Source: Amborella trichopoda (lineage: Eukaryota > Streptophyta > Magnoliopsida > Amborellales > Amborellaceae). From it: DNA of 64,000 bases. The notes under the pieces are model-generated. The model made no database searches. It was given only the letters and a program-made list of their open reading frames with translations, and was not told the origin of the DNA. The DNA lies in contig NW_006499801.1 in the NCBI RefSeq assembly GCF_000471905.2, positions 303,631 to 367,630 of the forward strand, written 5' to 3'. Made by a program: the position numbers and the translations under genes. Below, one piece after another: positions 11,701 through 22,519 of this stretch. Each line of letters opens with the position of its first letter. Within the stretch, counting starts at the first letter, position 1.

Positions 11701-14700
11701 GTGGAGAATATGGACAAGGCCCAAGGTGATCTCCTAACAATGTTAAAGGTCATAGGCTTCCAATATAATGGGGCCCAAAGAAGCTATCGAGGCGTTCATC
11801 ACCGCTAATGCCCAAACTAGATGCAAAGTAAGTCCCAAGGGAAAGAAAGAACTCACAAATTTAGAATTCGGGATCAATGGTGACGAGAGAGGCCACAACC
11901 CGCTCCAATCCTACCTCTGACACTGCCACCCCAGCAAGTCAGTCCTCTCGATGCTCCCCTATAAGCGTCACCCACTCCCCACTTGCCACATGAAACTCCT
12001 CACTTGGAACATCCAGGACCTAGACAACTCCGTGAAACGAAGGACAACCCATAGTTTTTGTGCCTCTCTCCCTCCAACTGTCCTAGCCCTTGTCGAGATC
12101 ATGGTCCATGAACCCACCCACCCCTTAATTCGCCAAGTTTGGGGATCTAGACCGTGCAACTAACTCACCCTGCCTTCTCAAGGACCTCGGGAGGAATTTG
12201 GGTTATCCGGGACCCAACTATTCACTCCCTTACCTCATCGCATGTGGGAACCTTCACAGTTACCGCCGCCTTCTCAATAACCTCAAATGGCCTTCTCTGA
12301 AAATTCACAGCAATGTATGGCCCAAATGCAAACTCCCACAGAGACTATTTTTTAGCAAGAACTGGACCTCATTCCCTCTCTTCCTCATCCAATCTGGTGC
12401 ATAGGAGGGGATTTCAATGTAACTAGGTGGTCTTTCAAATGCAACTCCATTCCCTCCATCACTCCCTCCAGGGTCCAGTTCTCTAATTCGTGTCTAAAAA
12501 CCACCTCCCTGACATCCCCCTCCAAGGGGTTGTCTTTACCTGAGCTAACCACTCTCATAACCCCTCCCTCTCTAAACTCAATAGGTATCTCTCATTTCCC
12601 TCGCCTAGAATTCCCAATTCCCTGGAACCAATGCCCTAGCTCTCCCCAAACCCACCTCATACCACCGGCCATTCTTTTGGATACCCAACCGGCACTCTGA
12701 GGCCCTAAGCCTTTCCGGTTGAAACTAGCTTGGCTCGAAGAGCCCGACATTCTTTCACTCATCCCATCTTGGTGGGGGTCTTTCTGCCCCCAGGTCCAAG
12801 GCAGAGCAGGGTTCCACCTGTAGCATAAGCATCAACTACTGAAAGGCTCTCTTAAGAACTGGGTCATTCAGCTCCTTGGAAACTTCAGGGGCCAGAAGGA
12901 TACCCTACATTGATCAATCCAGCATTGGCATACTATCAAGGAGAGTTGCGTTCTATCATCCAAGGAACACAATCTTCATACGCAAAGCAAGATCTCCTTC
13001 CATGAAGTCCTTTGAAAGGAATAAACTCTAGTCACAGCACTTCAGAGTCAAATGACTTAAACACGGCGACCTAAACACAACATTCTTCCATAAAATTGCA
13101 AATTGTCGCCAAAGGGACAACACAACCAAAGTGGCAAACTAGTCTTGGACCAGCCCCCACTGGTGGAGAGAGCCATCATAGTCTTCTTTCATAACCTGTT
13201 CACCCAACCCTACAATCCCAGACCTAACATGGTGAATCTCTCTTTCCGCTCCATTCCCCAAGAACAAGTTGACTGGCTTGAACAGCCCTTCTCTGAGGAT
13301 GAAATCTTTAATGCCATCAACGACCTCAGTCAAAATCGTGTCCCAGGGCCGGATGAGTACCCCGTGGCCCTGTTCAAGATTTTTTGTGCCTCACTCAAAG
13401 TTGATGTTCAAGCCCTTTTCGAAGAATTCTACTCTCGAGGATCATTCACAAAGCCATGAATGCCACGTTCATCGCCTTGATTCACAAAATCGAACAAGCG
13501 GAAGAGCTCAAAGATTTCAGACCTATTAGTTTGGTCAACTCTTACTATAAATTTTTGTCCAATGTTCTGGTCTCTAGACTCAAAGAAGTTCTTCATTGGG
13601 CCAACTCCCTCTATGTGGGGGCCTTCATTTAAACCATCAACTTCTTGAAGGAGCTTTGGTGGCCCACAAGTGCATTCACTCTAGGCACCTTGCAAATATC
13701 CGGGGGTTGGTCATCAAATTGGATTGGGAAAAGGCGTACGACCATGTGAACTAGTCCATACTCAATTGGGCCCACGCCAGAATGGGCTTTGGGCTTCATT
13801 GGCAAACCTAGATCTAGGGTTGTGTCTCTAACGCTTTCTTCTCCATTCTTCTTAATGGATCCCTAAGGGCTTCTTCCCATCCTCTAAGGGTCTAAGGCAG
13901 AGAGACCCTCTCTTGCCTTTCTTGTTCATGATTGCATTAGAGGTCTTCAGCCACTCCATCTCGAGGTTGTACAGTAACGACGTTCTCTCAGGTTTCAAAA
14001 TTGGCCGCCAAGGTCTTGAGATCTTTCATCAGCAATACGCGGATGACACGCTCTTGTTTTGCGAAGCCAAGCCCCAACAGAGTGACTCTCTGTTATTGTT
14101 CCTTAAATGCTTCGAGATGGCCACGAGCTTTCGAGTCAACATGGCCAAAATGACCATGACAGGCATCATGACGAACCCCCAAAGAGTCCAATTCCTAGCC
14201 AACAGAATCCTGGGGGAGGGGGTCTACATAGTTACCAGAATCCTCTAAGGAGGGGGTCATTTCTGCTCTGGAAGCTTAATCCCACAGTCCGTAACACGGG
14301 ATCTCGACTTTGGGCGATTCCATGATATTTGGGATCTCGATTCCAGGGAATCAGGGAACTCGATCCCATGTAATGGGATCCTGGTCCCTATACCCAAAAT
14401 CAAGGTTCTATGATTCAGCGAAACCGCGATTTTACCAACTTGCAATCGAGTATCCTCTACTTTGAGATTGAGTTTCATCGCCAAGTTTCTTGGTTTGTAT
14501 ATAACGAAGTAGTGATCTCCAATTTTTTATGACCTATAAACTTTCTGAATACCATGATTTCCTATGTATTTTGCAACTCATAACTTTACACGCCTTATGA
14601 ATTGTGGCTTGTATATAATTTCAAAGAAAGGCAACAAGAGAGAGCAGGGAGAGAGAAGGAAGTAGTTGGAAAGAGATAAAGTTAGTCGCGAGTTCTAGTG

Positions 14701-17700
14701 AGAATTGAGGTCGTGATCAATACACTTAACTTCCTTGGGCTAGTTCATTAGGTCTTGTCCACCTCCTGAAGGACTTCTATCGCTTGAGTGCAAGTCAATC
14801 AAATTGATCCACTCACAGGGTGGCTTTATGGGTGATGGAATAACGTATATGCCTGGATAATGCGAGGTCTCTCTTGTATATATGTCATTAAGCCCTTAGC
14901 AATCTTTGATAGAGGAAAGCTATTGGGAACTATATATGGCAATGTATTTCCATTTTTCTTGCTCAATGGAATTCGGTCCCTAATTACAATGTAGTGGATA
15001 ACTGAACTTCAGGAACCTCAATCTTAGACATGCCAGTGCACAATCCCATTTACTAAGGAATTCGCTCCTTTGCAGATATGGAATATGCTCCAAAATAGTT
15101 AGGGATCTTGATTCCTATACCTGACCCTGTACAGACCTCGTTCCCTCGAGCATGGAGCCTACCTCGCTCCACGCACCCGCTCCCGATCCTAGAGCTCTTG
15201 TTGCTCCTGTTCTCGGTAACTATGTTGCGGATCATCTAAAAAGAGAGAAACTGGAGGATTTTTCAAGAGGAGTACCGCTCAATTGGGGCTCTCAAAGATC
15301 AAATTAGAACCTCTATCATCTTTTGGGCCAAAAACAACAAACATTTCAGGAATTCATCTTCTTCTGACTTCTACCAGAACTGGCAGGCACAATTGCATTC
15401 GCAATCCACTCAGGTACCTCGCTTGTTCCTTTGGAGGCCACCTGATTCTGGCCAGATTAAGCTTAATTTCGACTGGTGTTCTCTAGGTAACCTGGGACCT
15501 GCAGGCATAGGGAGCCTCTTTAGAGACAAGGACGGGCGAACGCTGTTTTCCTACTCTCGACCCAACGGTTTCGAAGACTCCAATACTGTTGATGCTGCGT
15601 CCCTCCTCAAAGGCCTTAAATCTTTCAATCCATCCTGGAGTCCTATCACGGTCATTGAGGGGAACTTCAAAAATGTTGGATGCATGGGGATCACGATCCT
15701 CCCCTTTCCCATGGAGCTTTGAACATATTTATGATGCAATTTCCCAACTTTTCAGGGCTATTCATGTCTCTTGGATGCATATTTCGTGGGAAGCCAACAC
15801 AGCCACTGATTCCCTAGCTAAAGAGCGAGCTACATAGCTGACAAAACTCGCTGCACGATCCCGAGGGGACTCTCTAGCACCCTTTTGAGCACGGAGTGCC
15901 CATGTTGTATCTATTAGTTGATACTGTATAGCACTTTTTGGTTGCCCTTTTAAGGGCTCACATTTTTTGGAAGGGCCCCTCATCTGTAGGGTGCCTAATC
16001 TCTCTCGCTTGTACTTTCTTTACTTAATACAACAGTTAAACATATTTTAAAAAAGAAGAAGAAGAGAGAGATAACAAAATGGAATTTAATAATCAGACAA
16101 GTGAGCCCAGATCATTCAAATCGAGAAGCATCTCAGATAAAAGTATGTCCAAAGTTCCACATCACAAGATGTACCTGGCGACAGAGAAAAAGACTGCTCC
16201 CCTACCGCAGTCACAAGCCTTGCGATAGTTATCTAAAGCCAAAGTAGTTTCTACTACATCTTGTGTCTCAATAAAGACAAGCTTATGCTGCATTACATCC
16301 TACACCCAAGAATGAACATAGGAGTATATTAGATATAAGATTACACACAGAACCAAATATATTTGTTATTCTGCAAAAGGTGATTTCTTTGAAATAAAAA
16401 AATAAATAATAAAATTGCAATTCCATATTTTTTCGAACTTAAAAGTTTTTACATCATGAAAGGATCAGTTGAATGGACATTGATAGGAACAAATACATTT
16501 ATAGGTATCAGAGCAACAACAACAACAACAGCTGCAGCAGCAGCATTGCATCCTACACCCAAGAATGAATATAGGAGTATATTAAAAAAAAAGACTAAGC
16601 ACATAACCACATATATTTGTTATTCTGCAAGGTGATTTCTTTGAAATAAATAAATAACTAACAGAATTGCAATTCCATAGCAAAGCAGCTGGCAACAACA
16701 GCAGCAACAACAAGAAGAACAACAATATAACAACAATGACAACAAATCCTCACCTGTAAAATACCCATTTCATTCCAGCTATTAACTATGCCATCCATAT
16801 AAGAGTAGCTGACAAAGAAACAAACAATGCCATCTGGTACAGCAGCCACCATCTCCAACAACAGCCTCCCATAGTTCCTAACTACACCAGGATCACTTCG
16901 CATATCAAACTTTGTACTTACTGGAAGTTGATCGCTGAAATACACCCGGCAAACATTTATTTAGGAATAAACCAAACCACAACAGGAAATACTTGAACAA
17001 GGTTCAATATCATGTTTGTAACCAAGAGATTCTGTAACAAATGTACATTGCCGTGCAAAATGAAAGGTACCATGTGCAAACACTTTCTTGTTGAATAGTT
17101 TTGATTTTAATGGGCATCTCAAATTAAGAGCTTCCATACGAACCACAATTTTGGGTTCTGGCATGACATAGAAGAAAAATAGTGCTTTCATATTAAATAC
17201 TTGTGTAAAAGGAGACACAAGTGTCCTCTTTTTCTTTCCTTCCATTTTTTTTTTTTTTGGGGGGGGGGCGACAATGAGCGACTGTATTGTATTAAGGAAG
17301 TAAAACTGATATAAAATTCAGTACCATTTACACAATAGGAGAAGTATGTAAAAAGAGAAGATGAAGTTAAAACAAAGTTACAGACTGCAAGGCACTGTTG
17401 ATGGCATTGTTTTTACAAAACCTTGGCCTCCTTCCCTCCAACTGACAGAGTATTACAGAAGATATATTATGGGCGATATCAAATACACATTTCCATAGTA
17501 ATCTAGTAAATAGTCAAGTGAAAAGAGACATGAGTACGCATTTATGTTCCGAATAAGATACAATCAAGGTACATACAAACATAGTTGTTGGAAATGCCTA
17601 GGAACCCGAATTGTGTTAGGAATCAGAATTGCGGAATCGTGGTTGGCTAGAAGATTCCTGTTTTCAGAATCGACATCCGTAGAATCGCGGGGAGCAAGAT

Positions 17701-20226
17701 TCCTATTTTTGGGTTTCGAGAATTGCCCAAAATGAAATCGAGATTCCACCACGTATGGAATCAAGATTCTGACCTCCTTGAAATTGAGATTCCTACCTCC
17801 TTGAAATCGACCCCCAAGGAATCAAGATTCTGAAATCTTAGGAATCGAGTTTCCAACGTATGTCGAACCGATATTTGCACCAGTTTGGAATCGAGATTCC
17901 AACATATTTGGAGTCGAGTTTCTGATGTATGTGAAGCTGATATTCATGCCAGTTTGGAATAGGGATTCATTTTAGTTTAGAATCGATCTTGATCCCAACT
18001 GATAATCGAGATTTGTAACTCTATGGAGTCAAGTACGAAGCCCCATAGGACAAGTTTTCTATATCAACGGCATCTTGTGCTTTATCGACCTAGAACCAAT
18101 TTAAGTATTCGATATCAAATGTCTCTTATTAGACTTGTAGAAGGGTTCCTCAAATTTGAAGTTAATGTATTTGATTATTGAACTTAGGGTCAAGTAGTCC
18201 ACTAGAAAAATTATCTACAGAAGATACAAATGTTATCACATATATCCCTAAATCTAAATTGTGAACTTAACTTCATTATTATACAGACGAAGTAGGATTT
18301 TCTTTGTGCCATGATATTTATTGTATGGCATCTATAGAGTACCTTCCACGTGTCAGAACCATCGGACATAGGCAATCCCTTGTTAGAGACATTGTGAAAC
18401 TCTGACTAACAACAGGGTTGAATTTCAGAAGACGAGGATATAAATCAACGGGGCTCAGAGTCCCTGAAGTTATTACAACGGACTGGAACCGTTCAAAAAC
18501 AGGCTTTATCGCAAGTGATGCATCGAGGCAGCTAAGCTGGACAACACAAACAAATTGACAATAGAAAGCTGGTCATGGGAATGCATACACACACACACAC
18601 ATACACAAAAATACATGAAACTCGGATGAATGCATGGAAAAAAGCATCTCCACATATAGGATTAATCAGCCTCACTTACCTGTAATATCGGATCTGGTAC
18701 ATGTGGCATCCTCTCATCAAAAGGTTCAATTATGATGGAAAACCCGTGTGAGTAGGTGGCAACTAATGTAGCGAAATCACAAACAGTTTGGATATGTAAG
18801 AATTCATCAGTCTCAGCAATTTCAAGCGTCAAAAGAAGGGAATGCAAACGATCATAGCAAAATTTCAGTATTTTCTGATCAATCCCAGCTTGGGTGCTTA
18901 TTGAGGCCACAAAAGCCACTGGCCCTTCAGTCTCCACATTCTCAGTTTGCAAACGGCCATCCAAATATTGTACGAGCCTCCTTAAAACACCTAGAAAATG
19001 CTCGGCTTTCCGAATACTCCCAGGCACAGCCTCCCTCAGAATGTCCTCGGGCAAAACAGGGTTGGAAAGCCAGGAGTCCGTGACTTCAAACAACATACAT
19101 AGACATGTAAAACCATCATTATATCATGACATTCTAGAAGAATATAATTAAATGGAAAGAAAGCACAACAATGTCTGGGTGATTATACATACCAGGCAAA
19201 TTCCCTCTGTGTGCCAAACCCTCCACAAGCCTATTATACTCAGAGCGCAACCTATTTGCATCTGTAGCCTTGAACCTTCATAACAAATCAATTGTTCATA
19301 CTTCATACATTATTCAAACTGATATTTGTAACTTCCCTCATATGCATTTGTGAGAAAAACAAAACAAATTATCAAACAGTTACAGACATTACGCACTTTT
19401 CAATGGTTTGGGCAATCTTCTTGAGGTTCCGGGTGGCACCATCAAGAGTCTGCTGCCTGATATTGACGCTGAGAGCCTCAATGCACACATTGTCGATGTT
19501 ATGGGCCTCATCAAACACAACAATGCACTCCCTCTGCATCTCCCGAGATATGATCCCTGCCACCTTTGGGTCCAGCAGGTACTGATAGTTGTACACCACC
19601 ACATTTGCGAAGCGGATCATATGGCGCGCCAAGAAGTATGGGCACCACCCCTTCTCCCTTCCATAGGCACGAAGGTCCTGGAGGGTGTAAACCCCGGGGG
19701 GCAAGAGAACACCTTCCGAGGATGATGCTTCTCTGTCATATTTCTCGTAAAATTGGCACATGGGGATGTTGGGGTTGTCAGCAGCGAGGGCGCGCACCCA
19801 GGATGCAGTGAGCTTGCGGCAGCCGGCATCAACGCTGTCACGAGAGGAGGCAGAGTTGACGGAAGGATTTATGCAAAGGTTCTTTCGGGAGCTAAGACCG
19901 AGGGCGAGCAGGCGTGCAGAGGGGCCAAGCTGAGAGAGCTGGAACTCATGGAGGAGGCGCAGCTCAGCCAGGACCTTCTCCATCTCATGGACGGTGCGGG
20001 TGCAGTAGATGAGCTTCTTGATGCCATTGGATTGGTTAGATGAAAGGAGATAGGATGTGATGAGGGAGAGGAGGGTGATGGTCTTTCCAGTGCCTGTGGG
20101 CATCTCGAGGAGGCAGTGGCCCTTTGCATCAAGGGCATGCTTCAGCTCGACCATGTACTCATACTGCTCTGGGTATATGTGCTCATAGGGGAAGTAGACG
20201 GTGAGTTCATCGATCTTGAACTTCAT
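5749..20226 (-). CDS. XPD: XPD / UVH6 (RAD3), TFIIH DNA helicase subunit
   Basis: Eleven exons read on the minus strand: 20226-19397, 19275-19193, 19083-18680, 18536-18343, 16934-16754, 16299-16175, 7853-7764, 7513-7435, 7288-7212, 6847-6739 and 5865-5749. All boundaries are GT-AG and phases agree; the sum is 2289 nt, about 762 residues (Arabidopsis UVH6 is 758). The protein is the 5'-3' SF2 helicase of TFIIH, used in promoter opening and nucleotide excision repair in the nucleus. Visible features: Walker A PTGTGKT (K48), four Fe-S cysteines C118, C136, C157 and C195, DEAH at 239-242, the SGTLSP and GKVAEGIDF blocks, and motif [11 protein letters not shown]. The start at 20226 fits the family ([14 protein letters not shown]); an in-frame ATG at 20256 is thought too early. 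No break was seen. The intron between 16175 and 7853 is about 8.3 kb and carries a LINE in antisense. Confidence 0.95.
8010..8237. repeat. foldback MITE in the large XPD intron
   Basis: The two halves are imperfect inverted repeats. The left side reads TTCTTATAAGGTTGCAACC, and the reverse complement of the right side reads TTTGTATAAGGTGGCAGCC. Both continue with CTTACTTGTA and later ATGGTGTA(A/G)ATTT. The element is about 225 bp, has no coding capacity and fits a MITE. Its terminus resembles the AACCTTATATAAACTTTTT ends seen near 44950, 45530 and 48390. No target duplication could be assigned. Confidence 0.6.
9500..11650 (+). pseudogene. LINE ORF1-like region, extremely C-rich
   Basis: Overlapping open frames run through strongly C-rich, G-poor plus-strand sequence full of proline and serine codons. 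Open frames overlap in several phases because stop codons are rare in such composition, so the long ORFs (for example 10477-11241 and 11117-11653) are composition artefacts and not proteins. The position before the endonuclease fits LINE ORF1. No zinc knuckle was identified. C homopolymers of 8-10 bases occur near 11504-11521 and 11597-11608. Confidence 0.45.
11986..14250 (+). pseudogene. LINE ORF2 endonuclease and reverse transcriptase remnant
   Basis: The endonuclease start is readable at 11995-12120, including [10 protein letters not shown]. The RT fingers are readable at 13230-13460 ([20 protein letters not shown]), the segment [20 protein letters not shown] at 13450-13515, and the palm at 13913-14120 ([11 protein letters not shown] and the YADD box). 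Numerous stops lie between and within these blocks (for example in 12400-13100), so no working ORF2 exists. Confidence 0.75.
14260..15250. other. unrelated insert or degraded spacer inside the LINE
   Basis: This kilobase separates the RT palm from the RNase H domain and has a different composition from the LINE around it. Its first 220 bases are rich in GGGATCTCGATTCC-like words, similar in style to 17590-18020. The remainder has no recognisable coding. A nested non-coding insertion is the simplest reading; ends and target duplication were not resolved. Confidence 0.4.
15400..15840 (+). pseudogene. LINE RNase H domain remnant
   Basis: The sequence reads [20 protein letters not shown], then [18 protein letters not shown], and in a shifted frame [20 protein letters not shown]. 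This is the RNase H fold attached to many plant L1 elements (an acidic strand, the DWCSxGNPGPAG loop and the late ANxxADxLAK motif). The same DWCSLGN motif recurs at 63880 on the minus strand, marking one LINE family. At least one frame change lies between the two blocks. Confidence 0.75.
16289..16680. repeat. XPD: duplicated intron segment with a second splice acceptor, XPD intron 5
   Basis: The sequence 16289-16425 is repeated at 16540-16677, with (CAA)n/(CAG)n repeats just left of the second copy (16508-16543). On the minus strand each copy carries the pyrimidine/AG acceptor CTTGGGTGTAG followed by GATG(T/C)AATGC, so the upstream copy contains a duplicate of the XPD exon 6 acceptor plus the first bases of that exon. 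Use of the upstream acceptor would read into TTG/CTG repeats. The true exon continues only from the lower copy. Confidence 0.75.
17250..17460 (-). mobile_element. probable LINE 3' tail fragment in XPD intron 4
   Basis: A poly-T stretch (the complement of a poly-A tail) and a run of nine or more Gs are followed by sequence ending CTTGGCCTCCTTCCCTCCAA. The layout resembles the 63310-63570 LINE fragment, which has GTTTGCCTCCCTCCAAGTG at the matching place. Only the 3' end would be present. Low certainty. Confidence 0.3.
17590..18020. repeat. GAATCGAGATTCC-type degenerate repeat in XPD intron 4
   Basis: More than a dozen variants of GGAATCGAGATTCC/GAATCAAGATTC occur in about 430 bp, separated by 15-40 bp, with both GGAATC and GATTCC forms, so each unit is nearly self-complementary. 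The stretch does not encode XPD; exons 4 (ending 18343) and 5 (starting 16934) lie on either side. Similar words occur in 14270-14480. No known family is assigned. Confidence 0.55.
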
Positions 20227-20811
20227 TCTGAAAAATCTTTCTTGCCAACTGATCAACTAATAACTCAATAGCAGCAAGCAGGTCACGAGACAATTATCCT
20301 AACAGCACCATTCCATTCCATGCATTCAAAAATCTTCTTTCTGCGGCACAAGGATGGAAACACAGACAACATCTCAAGATTTCAAGAACACGTACCAACA
20401 CTATATGGGAAAGCAAAGTCAACAAATATAACACAAATGCACATTTAAACTAAGTGAGCAAGATACAAGCTTTTTGATCATGTTAAGGTGCTGAACCAGT
20501 AAACATTGTTTGATAAGGAATTTTTCAATAAATAAAAGGTCAAAGAACAAAGAACACAAAAGCTTAACATGGGTCAAGAGATGCCCCTGAGGCAACATCT
20601 CCAAGACTAACCAGTCTACCTCTGCATCCACGAAAAGCGCTCAAAATTTCAATATTTTCATCACCATTTTTAGGAAGATAACAATAAGCAGAAGGGTGGA
20701 TTTCATCCGGTAGCGGGAGAAAGAACATAACTCACGGTGTAGAAAAGCTGAAAATCAAAGTCCATCAATAATTCTCTCGGAATTACAGAATGGCCATTTC
20801 TAAGTTACACA
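20227..20811. promoter_or_regulatory. XPD upstream region up to the LTR element
   Basis: About 585 bp separate the XPD start codon from the left LTR of the inserted element. The stretch should contain the 5' UTR and any proximal promoter still attached to the gene. No convincing TATA box was seen, which is common for housekeeping genes. No other gene is present. Confidence 0.35.
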
Positions 20812-21019
20812 TCTAGAGTTATCATTCTTTATTGCATTTATTCTACTACTAGTTTGCCCTTAAGGGTAATTTAGTAAATTGCAATACATATCTCTCGTGT
20901 GTGTGTGTGGATGCTTGTTTGAGTGTGTGTGTGAGTGCTGCTGGCTGTATTCGTAAGTGAAGTGTGGAAAGTAATAGACGGGACGGGGTATTGGGTCTCT
21001 TTGTCCCCCAATTTTCACA
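20812..21019 (+). repeat. left LTR of the copia-type element
   Basis: It shares with 36466-36630 the phrases TTATTGCATTTATT, ACTAGTTT(G/A)CCCTT and the end CCCCAATTTTCACA. It is longer than the right LTR because of (GT)n expansions near 20896-20935. The outer end is approximate because the canonical TG start is not clear. Confidence 0.7.
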
Positions 21020-21031
21020 TGGTATCAGAGC
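21020..21031 (+). other. primer binding site (initiator tRNA-Met)
   Basis: TGGTATCAGAGC abuts the left LTR and is complementary to the 3' end of plant initiator tRNA-Met, the usual primer for copia elements. Confidence 0.85.
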
Positions 21032-21529
21032 TTCCTCAAGCTCTAACCTGGTAAGTCTCAATTCCTAGCATCTCTTCCAGTATTTCCACTCTAGATTTTA
21101 TTGAACATTTTACTTTCACTCTCTGAAGTGGGTTCTTCCCCCCTTCAATTTCTCTCCCTCTCTAGGCTCGAAGCTGATTCCCAATTCATTTCCTTTCCTT
21201 TTTTCTCTCTTTATCTCTATAGAGCTGAATTGGGTTTTCCTTATCTTTCTTCCATTTACTTCTTTAACAACTGCTTCAATCGTCTCTTTTCAATTCCCCA
21301 CTTCTGTACTCTCTCTTACAAGTTGGCAATCATCGTCCACCATATTCACAATTCTCTCAAACTCATAAACCCTAAATATTAGCAAATATTTGTTCATATT
21401 ATCACTCTATCCAATTTTCTGTTTACTTTCTCCTTTCTCCTTCAATCTCAAATCTCCACTCCATCAAACGCTAAATCAGTAAACCTCAGAAATTTTTATT
21501 TCACTCACTCATGTCATCCTCAAGTTTTT
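21032..21529. other. leader region of the LTR element
   Basis: This pyrimidine-rich, non-coding stretch lies between the primer binding site and the inserted L1 fragment. No gag-like coding was recognised. Confidence 0.35.
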
Positions 21530-22315
21530 GGACACTATCTTCTCCAAATCATTGCCGATCATACGCTCACTGCTGACCAACTGCGAAGAAGGGGCTTTTC
21601 CCAACCTAATAGACACATACTTTGCAGAAAGTGCTAAAGAATCCCATGCACACCTATATATACATTGCCCGGTTGCAGTCCAGCTATGGGGAAATCTACT
21701 GAAGGATTTCCAGTGGACATGGATGATCCCTGCCACCACCCAAAAAATTATTCAAGGGCCTTTTCTCTCCATCATATTGGAGAGGCTCAATCCACAATTT
21801 GGCACTTTGGTTAGAAAGAAATCAAAGAACTTTTGAGGAAAAAGAAGTAAATTACCTCTGCTATTGCACAACATATTAGGGACATCACTTCCTTTTGGAC
21901 AAACAATTACAGGCGTATGGAATGTTTCACTGGGAGTGACTTTGACTCAAACTGGTACAATATAATCACCCACAGGCCCAATAATCCGCAGTCAAGACCA
22001 CCAAATGCTGGCTCAATCAAGCTAAATGTAGATGGTTGTTCACTACGAACCCCAGGGCCTAGTGGTTTTGGTGGATCTTCAGGGATAGCTTTGGAAACAT
22101 GCTACTATCCTTTTCGAGGTATATAGGACACACAGGGCTCCACTGTGGCAGAAGCATTGGCATTACTAGAAGTATTCAAAAGCTGTTTTACATGACATCG
22201 ACAAGGTGTCGATATTTAGTGCGTGTTAGGCTGTCTAGTACTTGGGGCTAAAAATCTGTTTATGCCCATACAGTGTATTACTCTATAAGCAGTTTATATA
22301 TAATAATTCCAAAAA
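21530..22315 (+). mobile_element. L1-type LINE 3' fragment (zf-RVT and RNase H remnants)
   Basis: The region 21575-21840 holds the C-terminal zinc-finger (zf-RVT) region of plant L1 ORF2 (LRRRGFSQPNRHILCRKC in one frame, ESHAHLYIHCPVAVQLWGNL in another). The region 21985-22130 holds the RNase H start GSIKLNVDGCSLRTPGPSGF. The piece ends in an A-rich tail near 22315. It is broken and 5'-truncated. It lies between the leader of the LTR element and the virus block, so it either inserted into the LTR element or was carried with it. Confidence 0.7.
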
Positions 22316-22334
22316 ATAAACACATCGTAAGTGA

Positions 22335-22420
22335 CCGAGACAATAGCTTGTGCCTTTTTAAGTCGATGGGGAGAGAGACGTCCAGGGTTCAATGCCCCAC
22401 TCATGCATTATTTTATATCT
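22335..22420 (+). mobile_element. possible tRNA-derived SINE remnant
   Basis: A good B-box match GTTCAATGC sits at 22387-22395, with an A-box-like TAGCTTGTGCC about 40 bases upstream. No tail or target duplication was identified, so this is only a suggestion. Confidence 0.25.
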
Positions 22421-22459
22421 AACCTTTCACTTCGTAAAACGTTATATATAATACATACG

Positions 22460-22518
22460 CCATCATTTGCATTAATAAATAGGCACACTAGATGGCAGAA
22501 CCAATGTTGAATTAACAA
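22460..22518. repeat. 59-bp direct repeat, left copy, bounding the pararetrovirus block
   Basis: It is identical by eye to 32692-32750 over 59 bases (starts CCATCATTTGCATT, ends TTGAATTAACAA). Virus-related sequence begins almost directly after it. Confidence 0.9.
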
Positions 22519-22519
22519 G

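Larger units (their letters stand above)
8980..16055 (+). mobile_element. L1-type LINE with RNase H domain, antisense in the XPD intron
   Basis: Parts in order: a C-rich ORF1-like region (9500-11650), an apurinic endonuclease start [17 protein letters not shown] (about 11995), reverse transcriptase blocks [20 protein letters not shown] (13321-13380), [20 protein letters not shown] (13510-13570) and [10 protein letters not shown] (14030-14060), and an RNase H region [19 protein letters not shown] (15450-15510). The 3' end is an A-rich tail near 16045-16055. Many stops and frame changes, plus about 1 kb of unrelated sequence between RT and RNase H, make it a dead old copy. It is opposite to XPD transcription. 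The 5' end is only approximate, and no target duplication was found. Related fragments lie at 21530-22315 and 63310-64000. Confidence 0.8.

Noticed and set aside
16505-16545. CAA/CAG repeat as a CRISPR-like or coding poly-Q tract
   Set aside because: It is intronic in XPD, short, and without spacers or a reading frame use.
20227-20256. Earlier in-frame ATG for XPD at 20256
   Set aside because: It adds ten residues not found in the family; the ATG at 20226 gives the conserved [14 protein letters not shown] start.
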